Shown one piece after another: positions 37,016 to 44,774 of a stretch of 64,000 bases of DNA (positions within the stretch are counted from its first letter, which is position 1; each line of letters starts with the position of its first letter). The translations under genes and the position numbers were made by a program. Under the pieces are notes generated by a model. That model did not search any database. It was not told the origin of the DNA and saw only the letters and a list, made by a program, of their open reading frames with translations. Source of the stretch: Nocardia albiluteola (GTDB taxonomy: Bacteria > Actinomycetota > Actinomycetes > Mycobacteriales > Mycobacteriaceae); NCBI RefSeq assembly GCF_018860155.1, contig NZ_JAHKNI010000002.1:224703-288702 (forward strand), written 5' to 3'.

Positions 37016-38334
37016 TGTTGTCCCCCTGCGGAATTCGGGTGTGGGTCGAGGTCCAGGACGGCCTCCACGGTCCAGCCGCCGCCGGCCGCGGGGCCCGCGG
37101 TCACGGTCCCGTCGTACAGCGCGGCGCGCTCGCGCATCCCGGCGAGTCCGTGGCCCTCCCCGGGGGAGCCGGGCCGGGTGCGGCCGTCGCGCGGCCCGGT
37201 GTCGTGGACGCGAATGCGCAGCCGGTCGCCGTCCGTGCCAACCGTGACGTCGGCCCGGCTGCCGGGGCCGACGTGCTTGAGGGTGTTCGTCAGCGCCTCC
37301 TGCACGATGCGGTAGGCCATCAGCTGCACGCCGCGATCGAGCCCGTCCAGCTCGCCGATGCTGTGGTAGACGACCTCCGTCCCCGCCGCCCGCACCCGGG
37401 CGTACAGCGCCTCGAGGTCGGCGATGCCGGGCTGCGGCTCCAGTTCGGGCGCGCTGTCCTGCTCGGGGCCGCGTTCGCGCAGGACCCCGAGCATGCGTCG
37501 CAGTTCGCCCAGCGCCTGCCGTCCGGCGTCACCGATCAGTAGCAGCGCCTCCCGGCCCCGCGCGGGATCGGACTGCGCGGCATACGCCCCACCGTCCGCC
37601 ACGGTGATGATGACCGACAGGTTGTGGCCGATGATGTCGTGCATTTCCCGGGCCACCCGGGTGCGTTCGGTGGCGGCGGCCAGCCGGCTGCGCTGGTCGC
37701 GCTCGATTTCCAGGCGGGCCGCGCGCTCGCGCAGGGCGGCGAGCTGCGCCCGGCGCGACCGCACCGTCAACCCCAGGGCGACGGCCGCGGTCACGGTGCT
37801 GAGCAGGAAGAACAGCACCTCCAACCGGAGCACGGCGCCGGTCGCGACCCGGAGTGCGACCGGCACCAGCACCGCGGCGGCCACGGCACACACCCACGGC
37901 AGGTGAGCCGGGCGGGCCCGCAGGGCCACGCTGTACAGCGCGATCAGCAGCGCGACATCCGCGCGCAGGCCCGCACCCAGCGACCACTGCAGCAGGAATA
38001 CCGCCGCGATCACCCCGAAGGCCGCCGACGGCGCGCGACGCCGCCACAGCAGCGGCAGCAGCAGTCCGGCCTGCAGCGCGAGGGTGCCGGGTGCGGACAG
38101 CTGGGTCAGCACGATCTGCGGGTCGTGCGGTCCGCCGGAGTGCGCGGGCCCTCCGAAATCCGGCCCGCCGAAGATCAGGAAGACCACCGCGGTGAACGCG
38201 GCGTCGAAAATCCACGGGTGCGCCCGGTCCAACCGCCCCAGCCGCAGCCGCAGCCGGGCGAGCCGCGCGATGACCGGCGCGGCGAATCCCGGGATCGGCC
38301 AGGCGGCAAGCCCGGCCTCGGCGTCGGTGCCCAT
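37012..38334 (-). CDS. HisKA_3 sensor histidine kinase
   Basis: 440-residue membrane kinase partner of the regulator just downstream. The N-terminal 190 residues contain about five hydrophobic helices with a Gly/Pro-rich loop (GGPDFGGPAHSGGP). A coiled linker leads to the HisKA_3 box REMHDIIGHNLSVI (phospho-His) and an HATPase_c end with EALTNTLKHVGPG, DTGPRDG and GEGHGLAGMRERAALYDG. No large extracellular sensor is present, so it may sense within the membrane. Start ATG 38334 is the first Met before the helices; an upstream GTG (38343) is possible. It lies 179 bases downstream of the ABC permease stop on the same strand. Confidence 0.92.
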   Translation of the reverse strand: MGTDAEAGLAAWPIPGFAAPVIARLARLRLRLGRLDRAHPWIFDAAFTAVVFLIFGGPDFGGPAHSGGPHDPQIVLTQLSAPGTLALQAGLLLPLLWRRRAPSAAFGVIAAVFLLQWSLGAGLRADVALLIALYSVALRARPAHLPWVCAVAAAVLVPVALRVATGAVLRLEVLFFLLSTVTAAVALGLTVRSRRAQLAALRERAARLEIERDQRSRLAAATERTRVAREMHDIIGHNLSVIITVADGGAYAAQSDPARGREALLLIGDAGRQALGELRRMLGVLRERGPEQDSAPELEPQPGIADLEALYARVRAAGTEVVYHSIGELDGLDRGVQLMAYRIVQEALTNTLKHVGPGSRADVTVGTDGDRLRIRVHDTGPRDGRTRPGSPGEGHGLAGMRERAALYDGTVTAGPAAGGGWTVEAVLDLDPHPNSAGGQQ

Positions 38335-38513
38335 CGGTGTCACCCGTCCATCGTCTAGGAGAACTGTGCGTAGTAGAAACTGCCCGCGCCGTCGGCGCCC
38401 GGCCACCCACCCGCAGGCCGCGCCGGTAACAAACCGACACCGTCATTCGCGGCATCGGGCAAGGCCCGGTGCCGCGAATGCGAGTGTCGCCTCATGCGTC
38501 GGTACAAGCAGGC

Positions 38514-39359
38514 TCAGGCGTCCGTGCGTGCCAGGCGGTAGGCCGCCCCGCCCAGCGCCAGCGCCGTCCAGCCGAGGAAGACGAACAGTCCGGCCATCGG
38601 AGACAGCGCGTTCGTGTCGTGGTGCAGGGCGAACATCGCCTGTCCGGCATTGCTGGGCAGGAATTCGGAGACGTGGTTCTGCCAGCTGTGCGGCAGCAGC
38701 GAGACCAGGGTGGGAACCAGCAGCAGCGCGCCGATCAGCACCGCGACGCTGCCCGCCACCGACCGCATCAGCACGCCCAGGGCGGCGCCGATGACGCCGA
38801 CCAGCGCCAGGTACAGCCCCGCTCCGAAGAGGCTGCGCAGCACCCCCGACTCCGTAATGGACTGCGCCGCAGGGGTTCCGGCGAGGATGTAGTGGTCGAT
38901 CAGGTAGGTGGCGAAGGCGCCGGCCGTGCCGGCGACCAGTGCGACCACGCCGTAGACGGCCGCCTTGGACCACAGCACGGGCAGCCGGCGCGGGACCGCG
39001 GCCAGCGTGGAGCGGATCATGCCGGTCGAATACTCGCCCGCCACGATCAGCACCCCGAGCACCCCCAGCGCGAGTTCGGCGAAGTTGATGCCGAACAGCG
39101 ACAGGCTCAGCACGGTGGATCCGATCCACTGCGTGTCCAGGCTCTGCCCGGAGTGCACCTTCGACTTGTATTGGATCGCCGCGATGACGCCGAAGCCCAC
39201 CAGGAACACCAGCCCGAGGCCGAGCGTGATCCAGGTCGAGCGCAGCGACCACATTTTCGTCCACTCCGAGCGCAGTACGCGCGGTCCGGTCACCCGGTAG
39301 ACGGGCCGGGTGGACCGCGCCGGGGCGGGTGTGGATGGTGTCGCGATAGTGGTGGTCAT
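38514..39359 (-). CDS. ABC transporter permease (ABC-2 type)
   Basis: 281-residue membrane subunit with six predicted helices and the typical opening RSEWTKMWSLRSTWITLGLG, then VAGEYSTGMIRSTLAAVPRR, the signature of actinobacterial ABC-2 permeases paired with a drug/lantibiotic-type ATPase. ATG 39359 overlaps the ATPase stop as ATGA, so the two subunits are made in step. Direction of transport is presumed to be export; substrate unknown. Confidence 0.9.
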   Translation of the reverse strand: MTTTIATPSTPAPARSTRPVYRVTGPRVLRSEWTKMWSLRSTWITLGLGLVFLVGFGVIAAIQYKSKVHSGQSLDTQWIGSTVLSLSLFGINFAELALGVLGVLIVAGEYSTGMIRSTLAAVPRRLPVLWSKAAVYGVVALVAGTAGAFATYLIDHYILAGTPAAQSITESGVLRSLFGAGLYLALVGVIGAALGVLMRSVAGSVAVLIGALLLVPTLVSLLPHSWQNHVSEFLPSNAGQAMFALHHDTNALSPMAGLFVFLGWTALALGGAAYRLARTDA

Positions 39360-40291
39360 GCCGCCCTCCCGAGGGTGTCGATTCCGGTGTTGCCGTGGTA
39401 CTCGACCGAATCCCGGGTCAGGTCCATGAAGGCCTGCTCGAGCGAGACGGTCCGTGCGGTCAGTTCGTAGAGTGCGATGCCGTGCGCTGCGGCCGTGGAT
39501 CCGATTGCGCGCGCGGACAACCCGCTCACCTGCAGGGTCTCCGAACCGGAGCGTCCGGTGATCTCCACGCCGGGCCCGGCCAGCACCTCCCGCAGCCGCA
39601 CCGGATCCGCGCTGGCGACGGTGACAGCATTGCCACCGGCCTCGCGGACCAGGTCGGCCACGGTGGTGTCGGCCAGCAGCCGGCCGCGGCCGACGATGAT
39701 GAGATGCTCTGCGACCAACGCCATTTCGCTCATCAGATGCGAGGAGACGAAGACCGTGCGGCCCTCGGCGGCCAGCGCGGTGAGCAGGTTGCGGATCCAC
39801 AGCACGCCCTCGGGATCCAGGCCGTTCACCGGCTCGTCGAGCATGACGGTGGCCGGATCGCCGAGCAGCGCGGCGGCGATGCCGAGCCGCTGTCCCATGC
39901 CCAGCGAGAAGCCTCCGGCCCGTTTACCCGCCACCGCGCTCAGGCCGGTCAGCTCGATCACCTCGTCCACGCGGCGGCGCGGGATCCCGTGCGTCTGTGC
40001 CTGTGCCAGTAGATGATTGAAGGCCGACCGGCCGGGGTGGATCGACCGGGCCTCCAGCAGCGCGCCGACCTCCTGCAGCGGTGCGGCATGCTCTGCGTAC
40101 CGGCGGCCGTTCACCGTGACCGAGCCGTCGCTCGGCGCGTCCAGGCCCACGATCATCCGCATCGTGGTCGATTTCCCCGCCCCGTTCGGCCCGAGGAATC
40201 CGGTCACGATTCCTGGCCGGACGGTGAAGTCCAGCCCGTCGACCGCGGTCTTGTCCCCATATCGCTTGGTCAGCCGATGTGCCTCGATCAT
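39356..40291 (-). CDS. ABC transporter ATP-binding protein
   Basis: 311-residue ATPase of the ABC-2 / DrrA-like class. Walker A GPNGAGKST, Q-loop in LQEVGALLEARSIHPGRSA, signature FSLGMGQRLGIAAALL, Walker B VMLDEPVNGLDPEG and switch His in VFVSSHLMSEM are all intact. The signature reads SLGMGQ rather than SGGxxQ, which is common in this class. AGGGA 9 bases upstream supports ATG 40291; GTG 40294 is adjacent. First gene of the minus-strand ABC operon, divergent from the transglycosylase gene (225-base gap). Confidence 0.93.
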   Translation of the reverse strand: MIEAHRLTKRYGDKTAVDGLDFTVRPGIVTGFLGPNGAGKSTTMRMIVGLDAPSDGSVTVNGRRYAEHAAPLQEVGALLEARSIHPGRSAFNHLLAQAQTHGIPRRRVDEVIELTGLSAVAGKRAGGFSLGMGQRLGIAAALLGDPATVMLDEPVNGLDPEGVLWIRNLLTALAAEGRTVFVSSHLMSEMALVAEHLIIVGRGRLLADTTVADLVREAGGNAVTVASADPVRLREVLAGPGVEITGRSGSETLQVSGLSARAIGSTAAAHGIALYELTARTVSLEQAFMDLTRDSVEYHGNTGIDTLGRAA

Positions 40292-40516
40292 CACTCGTCC
40301 CTGCGGTCACGCGGTCCGGCCGATCCGGGCTCGCCTCTGCATCCGACGGTAGGAGCGCGGGCGAGGCGATTCGTGGTACCGCGGAAGGAATTCCGGGGCG
40401 CGTAGTGGTACCGCGGTACGACCTCGACTCAGGGTTTGATGCACATTGCGCGGCCGTTGTCGGTACAGTGGCATCCGCTCGTATGAGGCGTGCGCATGTC
40501 ACGGAGGTAGCACCGA

Positions 40517-41224
40517 GTGGGACGTCACCGGATGAAGTCGGAGTCAACGATCCGGCGTAAGTCAGTGATCGCATTGTCCGGACTGGTTCCCGGGGTGGTG
40601 TCCGTAACCGCCCTTGCCACACAGGCTTCGGCCGCGACGACCGCGCCCGAGGTTCGCATGGTGGCGTTACCCACCGGATCGAGCTCGGGTTCCGCCGATT
40701 CCGGATCGAGTTCCGGCTCCGCCGATTCCGGGTCGTCGAGCGGGTCGAGCAACACGAACATTCCGGGGATCGCCGCCACCGCATACAAGGTCGCCGCGTT
40801 CGAACTCTCCATGGACCAACCGCAGTGCCACATGCCCTGGCAGTTGCTCGCCGGCATCGGACGGGTCGAGTCGCATCACGCCAACAACGGGAACGTCGAC
40901 ATGTTCGGCACTACCCGGCGCGCGATCTACGGTCCGGCCCTGGACGGTACGCTGCCCGGCAACGAGATCGACCGCGCCGCCAGCGGCAAGTATCTCCGTG
41001 CCGAGGGCCCCATGCAGTTCATGCCCGCGACGTGGGCACACTACGCCCGCCCGGGCAGCAACCCGCAGAATCTGTTCGACGCGGCCTACACCGCCGGAAA
41101 CTACCTCTGCTCCGGCGGTCTCAACATGCAGGACCCGGCGCAGCGCACCCGAGCGATCCTGCGGTACAACCACTCCATGGATTACGTCAACCAGGTCAAC
41201 GGCTGGGCCCGCAGCTACCAATAG
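40517..41224 (+). CDS. secreted lytic transglycosylase-like protein
   Basis: 235-residue exported murein hydrolase candidate. The N-terminal signal peptide (about 12-41: SVIALSGLVPGVVSVTALATQASA) is followed by a Ser/Gly/Asp linker with two copies of SGSADSGSS. The domain has CHMPWQLLAGIGRVESHHAN (catalytic Glu in GRVESHH), LRAEGPMQFMPATWAHYA and YNHSMDYVNQV, typical of MltB/SLT-type transglycosylases that cleave the glycan strands of peptidoglycan. Two cysteines may form a disulfide. GGAGG 10 bases upstream supports GTG 40517; ATG 40532 is an alternative. A canonical terminator follows. Confidence 0.88.
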   Translation: MGRHRMKSESTIRRKSVIALSGLVPGVVSVTALATQASAATTAPEVRMVALPTGSSSGSADSGSSSGSADSGSSSGSSNTNIPGIAATAYKVAAFELSMDQPQCHMPWQLLAGIGRVESHHANNGNVDMFGTTRRAIYGPALDGTLPGNEIDRAASGKYLRAEGPMQFMPATWAHYARPGSNPQNLFDAAYTAGNYLCSGGLNMQDPAQRTRAILRYNHSMDYVNQVNGWARSYQ

Positions 41225-41272
41225 CCCCGCCCGGATCCGGCCCTTCGCGGTCGAACCGATAGACCGAAGATC

Positions 41273-41299
41273 AACGGCCCGAGACCATCTCGGGCCGTT
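41273..41299 (+). terminator. intrinsic terminator after the transglycosylase gene
   Basis: Perfect 12-bp stem AACGGCCCGAGA (41273-41284) / TCTCGGGCCGTT (41288-41299) with a 3-base loop and a TTTGT run; the most canonical terminator in the window. Confidence 0.9.
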
Positions 41300-41496
41300 T
41301 GTCATGTGCGCACCCGTCGATGACGGCCGTGTCGATTCGCCCCGACTTCCCCCGATCGGGGGAAGCGGAATTGCGACTTCCGGCCGACGTGGACGGGTAT
41401 GGATTTCCGTACCGTCGAATGCGTTCGACAGGTTCATCTTCCCGTTGTCGGTAGGTGAATTCTCCTGTACTGCAATCATATTCGACGGGAGGATCG

Positions 41497-42810
41497 GTGC
41501 TGTCCGCACTCGCGACCGGGCTCCGGACGCCGGATGTCCGGCGCAGGATTCTATTTACGCTGAGCCTGCTCGCGCTGTTTCGTCTCGGCGCGACACTGCC
41601 ATCGCCGGGTGTGGACTACGCGGCGGTGCGCGACTGCATCGGCGCCGCCTCCGGCGGTAGTGCCGGCGGCATCTATCAGCTCATCAGTCTCGTGTCCGGC
41701 GGCGCACTGCTGCAGCTGTCGGTCTTCGCGATCGGCGTCGGGCCGTACATCACCGCGAGCATCATCACTCAGCTGCTGACCGTCGTGATCCCGCGGTTCG
41801 AGGCGTTGCGCCGCGAGGGCGAGTCCGGCCAAGCCAGGATCGCGCAGTACACCCGCTACCTGGCGATCGCGCTGGCGGTGCTGCAGGCCTCGACCGTGGT
41901 GGCGCTCGCCGCGCGCGGGCTGCTGTTGCGCGGCTGCCGCACGCATGTGCTGGCCGATTCTTCGCTGCCGGGGATGATGAGCATCGTGCTGGTGATGACC
42001 GCGGGGGCGGCGCTGGTGATGTGGTTCGGTGAACTGATCAGCGAGCGCGGCATCGGCAACGGCATGTCGCTGCTGATCTTCGCCGGCATCGCGGCGCAAC
42101 TCCCGAGCCAGGGCAGGGCGATCCTGGACGCTCGGGGCGGGATCGTCTTCGCCGGGGCCTGCGTCGCGGTATTCCTGACGATGGTCGCGGTGATCTTCGT
42201 CGAGCAGGGCCAGCGCCGAATTCCGGTGCAGTACGCCAAGCGCATGGTCGGCCGCCGGATGTACGGAGGTTCGTCGACGTATCTACCGTTGAAGGTGAAC
42301 CAGGCGGGCGTCATCCCGGTCGTCTCCGCCTCCTCGGTGCTCTACGTGCCGGGACTGATCGCGAAGTCGTTCCAGGGCTCGAGCCATCCGCCCGAGTGGC
42401 AGAAGCTGATTCAGGAATATCTGTCGAATCCGGACAGTCCGCTGTACGTCGCGGCGTATTTCGCGCTGATTCTGTTCTTCGCCTACTTCTACGTCGCGAT
42501 CACCTTCGATCCGCACGAGCGAGCCGAGGAGATGAAGAAGTTCGGCGGCTTCCTTCCGGGATACCGTCCCGGCCCGGCGACCGCAGACCACCTGAGCCAC
42601 GTGCTGAGCCGGATCACGCTGCCGGGCTCGATCTATCTCGGTTGCGTTGCCGTGCTGCCCAAGCTGGTTCCGCTCGGCGCCGCCGGGGCGGCGCGGGGTC
42701 TCGCGTTCGGCGGCACCTCGGTACTGATCCTGGTGACCGTCGGCCTGGACACCCTGAAACAGCTGGAGAGTCGGGTGATGACCAAGAACTACACCGGATT
42801 CCTTCGCTGA
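41497..42810 (+). CDS. secY2: SecY paralogue, isolated from the ribosomal-protein operon
   Basis: 437-residue ten-helix translocon protein, close to the usual SecY length. It opens VLSALATGLRTPDVRRRILF and has GGALLQLSVFAIGVGPYITASIITQLL (the conserved helix 2 segment), GELISERGIGNGMSLLIF and the cytosolic loop RRIPVQYAKRM. It ends QLESRVMTKNYTGFLR, so all major SecY elements are present. No secE, secG, adk, map or ribosomal protein genes are nearby, unlike the housekeeping secY. It is therefore probably a second copy, but that cannot be proved from this window. GGGAGG 4 bases upstream supports GTG 41497; the frame extends to 41455. The next gene is 55 bases downstream on the same strand. Confidence 0.88.
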   Translation: MLSALATGLRTPDVRRRILFTLSLLALFRLGATLPSPGVDYAAVRDCIGAASGGSAGGIYQLISLVSGGALLQLSVFAIGVGPYITASIITQLLTVVIPRFEALRREGESGQARIAQYTRYLAIALAVLQASTVVALAARGLLLRGCRTHVLADSSLPGMMSIVLVMTAGAALVMWFGELISERGIGNGMSLLIFAGIAAQLPSQGRAILDARGGIVFAGACVAVFLTMVAVIFVEQGQRRIPVQYAKRMVGRRMYGGSSTYLPLKVNQAGVIPVVSASSVLYVPGLIAKSFQGSSHPPEWQKLIQEYLSNPDSPLYVAAYFALILFFAYFYVAITFDPHERAEEMKKFGGFLPGYRPGPATADHLSHVLSRITLPGSIYLGCVAVLPKLVPLGAAGAARGLAFGGTSVLILVTVGLDTLKQLESRVMTKNYTGFLR

Positions 42811-42865
42811 CAGGCCTTCCCGGCTTCGCTTCGGCGCAAACGCCGGCCCGCTACGATCGGAGAAC

Positions 42866-43699
42866 ATGACCACGACGTCATCGACGCGCCCCCTCCTGCG
42901 GCTGGTGTCGTCGCTCGTGCTCGCGATCACCGCCATGATGCTGACCACGGGCAGCGCGGTCGCCGAATCGCCGATCTCGGCATCGAATGAAGCCGCCGAA
43001 CTCGACGTCGGTGCCGCCCAGCATCCAGCGATCTCGATACTGCTGGCCGGCGAGCACATACTGTTCCGCACCGGGCTGCACGCGGTGATCAACGGCCAGC
43101 CGGACATGCGCTGTGTCGCCGAGATCGGCGACGGGGCGGCGGCAGCGGGGGAAATCCGGCGCCTGCGCCCCGATATCGTCCTGCTGGATCTGGACATGCC
43201 CGGACTCGACGATCCGGCGATCGACAGGATTGCGACCCTCGGCCATTCGACCCGCATCCTGACCCTGGCCACCTCCGGCAGCGATGAGAACCTATACCGC
43301 GCACTACGTCTCGGCGCGAGCGGCTTTCTCACCAAATCGCTGCCCGCGCTGGAACTGATCGAGGCCGTCCGCACCGCCGCCCGTGGCAACGCGCTGATCG
43401 ACCCGCACCAGACGCGCCGCCTGATCACGCGACTGACCAACGGAATCGAGCCGTTTCCGGCCGCGCCGGAGATCGAAACACTGACCGCCCGTGAGCATCA
43501 GGTGCTGCTGCTGATCGCGCGGGCGTACACCAACCCGGAGATCGCTCGAGCCCTCGGCGTGGGCGAGCAGACGGTGAAGAGCCATGTCTCCAATTTGCTC
43601 ACGAAACTCGGTGTGCGCGATCGGGTGCACGCCGCGGTGTACGCGCACACTCGCCGCATCGTTTCCCCGCATCCGGCGCCGGACACCTTGCCGACCTAG
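42866..43699 (+). CDS. NarL-type receiver/HTH protein with N-terminal signal-like segment
   Basis: 277 residues. Positions 10-33 (LLRLVSSLVLAITAMMLTTG, then SAVAES) look like a signal peptide or membrane anchor with an A-x-A site. A polar linker leads to a receiver domain (about 54-170), then a LuxR-type HTH (LTAREHQVLLLIARAYTNPE; VGEQTVKSHVSNLLTKLGVRDR). In the receiver the acidic pair is replaced (LLAGEH instead of LLADDH), while the phospho-Asp LLDLDMPG and the lysine in FLTKS are kept. GGAG lies 3 bases and TACGAT 8 bases before ATG 42866. No later in-frame start precedes the receiver except ATG-ATG inside the hydrophobic segment. Either a membrane-tethered regulator or a misread N-terminus. 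Confidence 0.8.
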   Translation: MTTTSSTRPLLRLVSSLVLAITAMMLTTGSAVAESPISASNEAAELDVGAAQHPAISILLAGEHILFRTGLHAVINGQPDMRCVAEIGDGAAAAGEIRRLRPDIVLLDLDMPGLDDPAIDRIATLGHSTRILTLATSGSDENLYRALRLGASGFLTKSLPALELIEAVRTAARGNALIDPHQTRRLITRLTNGIEPFPAAPEIETLTAREHQVLLLIARAYTNPEIARALGVGEQTVKSHVSNLLTKLGVRDRVHAAVYAHTRRIVSPHPAPDTLPT

Positions 43700-43971
43700 C
43701 CGGGGTGCCACGCGGATTCGGCTGCGTTATTTGTCATTCCAGATAGTGGTGCCCGGCGGTGCCGAAATGCCTGGATGAGTCCGATGCCCGCGACGACCAG
43801 GGTCGGGCCTCCGGCGACCAGGGCGCCGATGATGCCGCCGAACGCGGCGCCGGCGGCCACGGTGGCGATGACGCCGGGGCCGGTGATGATGCCGGGGCCG
43901 GTGATGATGCCGGTGAGGCCGACCAGTCCGCCCAGGACGGTGCCGACGAGAAAGCCGATCGCCGTGGCCAC
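43696..43971 (-). CDS. small glycine-rich membrane protein
   Basis: 91 residues, almost entirely hydrophobic and Gly-rich: MATAIGFLVGTVLGGLVGLT, then GIITGPG twice, VAAGAAFGGIIGALVAG and a short basic C-terminus (FRHRRAPLSG). Two or three helices with glycine-zipper spacing. The tandem GIITGPG comes from an 18-bp DNA repeat. It starts (GTG 43971) 16 bases past the ecfT stop, so it may be the last gene of the ECF operon. Its stop overlaps the end of the convergent regulator gene by 4 bases. Function unknown; start signal weak. Confidence 0.55.
   Translation of the reverse strand: MATAIGFLVGTVLGGLVGLTGIITGPGIITGPGVIATVAAGAAFGGIIGALVAGGPTLVVAGIGLIQAFRHRRAPLSGMTNNAAESAWHPG
43873..43908. repeat. 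tandem 18-bp repeat
   Basis: GCCGGGGCCGGTGATGAT occurs twice head to tail (43873-43890, 43891-43908), followed by a diverged partial copy. It encodes the repeated GIITGPG on the minus strand. Confidence 0.85.
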
Positions 43972-43987
43972 GCCGAGCTACCGCGAA

Positions 43988-44725
43988 TCAGTGCACGAAC
44001 GTGACGACGATGGCGGCCACGCAGATCGCGGCGACGATGGTCAGCGCGATCGCATCGCGTCGCCCCGGCTTGCTCGGGTAGGCGGTGAGCTGTCCGGTGC
44101 CACCGCGCGCGGTGATCGCCTCGCCGAGTTCCCCTGCGCGGCGGGTAGATACCGCCATCGTCGCGGTGAGGATGTCGACCAGCGGATTGTCCGTGGCCCG
44201 CTGGACCAGGCTGTCCTTGGGGCGCAGGCGGCGTGCGGCCCGCAGGATGCGCATCTCCTCGATCAGCAGCGGCAGCCCGCGCAGCGTCAGCGCGACCACC
44301 ACCGCCCACTCGTCGACGGGCACCCGCAGCACCCGCAGCGGCGCACCCAATTTCGCCAGGGCGGGCGCGATTTCGCCCATGGGTGTGGTCCAGGCGATCA
44401 GGAACGAGGTGACGACCATGATCAGTGCGAACGTCATCGTCAGCGCATACTGCAGGACCGCACCGCCCCCGGCCGGAATGTTGAGCACCGCACCGATGCC
44501 GAGCAGCGCCCAGAACTGCCAGGGCAGCCGGGGCAGTGTGCCCAGTGGCAGTCGCGCGACCAGGCCGATGACGATCAGGAACGCCACCACCATGCCGAGC
44601 ACCGGCCAGGACGGCAGCAGCATCACGACCAGGTTGATCAGGAAGACCGCGATCACCTTCGTCCCGGCCCAGAGCCGGTGCACCGGACTCTGGACCGGCA
44701 CCTCGCGCAACAGCACCATGGTCAT
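43988..44725 (-). CDS. ECF transporter transmembrane component (EcfT)
   Basis: 245-residue CbiQ/EcfT-type membrane protein, scaffold of an energy-coupling-factor vitamin or metal importer. Helices in the first 120 residues are followed by the cytosolic coupling helices with the family's Ala-Arg motifs (ILRAARRLRP and AITARGGTG), then a final membrane helix. It is the partner of the upstream fused membrane-ATPase protein, 49 bases away on the same strand. The same pairing is found in mycobacteria (Rv2325c/Rv2326c). Substrate is not known; no riboswitch was recognised upstream. Confidence 0.9.
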   Translation of the reverse strand: MTMVLLREVPVQSPVHRLWAGTKVIAVFLINLVVMLLPSWPVLGMVVAFLIVIGLVARLPLGTLPRLPWQFWALLGIGAVLNIPAGGGAVLQYALTMTFALIMVVTSFLIAWTTPMGEIAPALAKLGAPLRVLRVPVDEWAVVVALTLRGLPLLIEEMRILRAARRLRPKDSLVQRATDNPLVDILTATMAVSTRRAGELGEAITARGGTGQLTAYPSKPGRRDAIALTIVAAICVAAIVVTFVH

Positions 44726-44774
44726 TGTCCGGCTCCCGTCGTGCCGTGCGAAATCCGTTCTGCGGTCCGGTGTC

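Noticed and set aside
41455..41496. 14-residue upstream extension of the SecY paralogue
   Set aside because: The extension has no SecY similarity and no ribosome binding site, while GTG 41497 follows GGGAGG and gives the standard SecY N-terminus.
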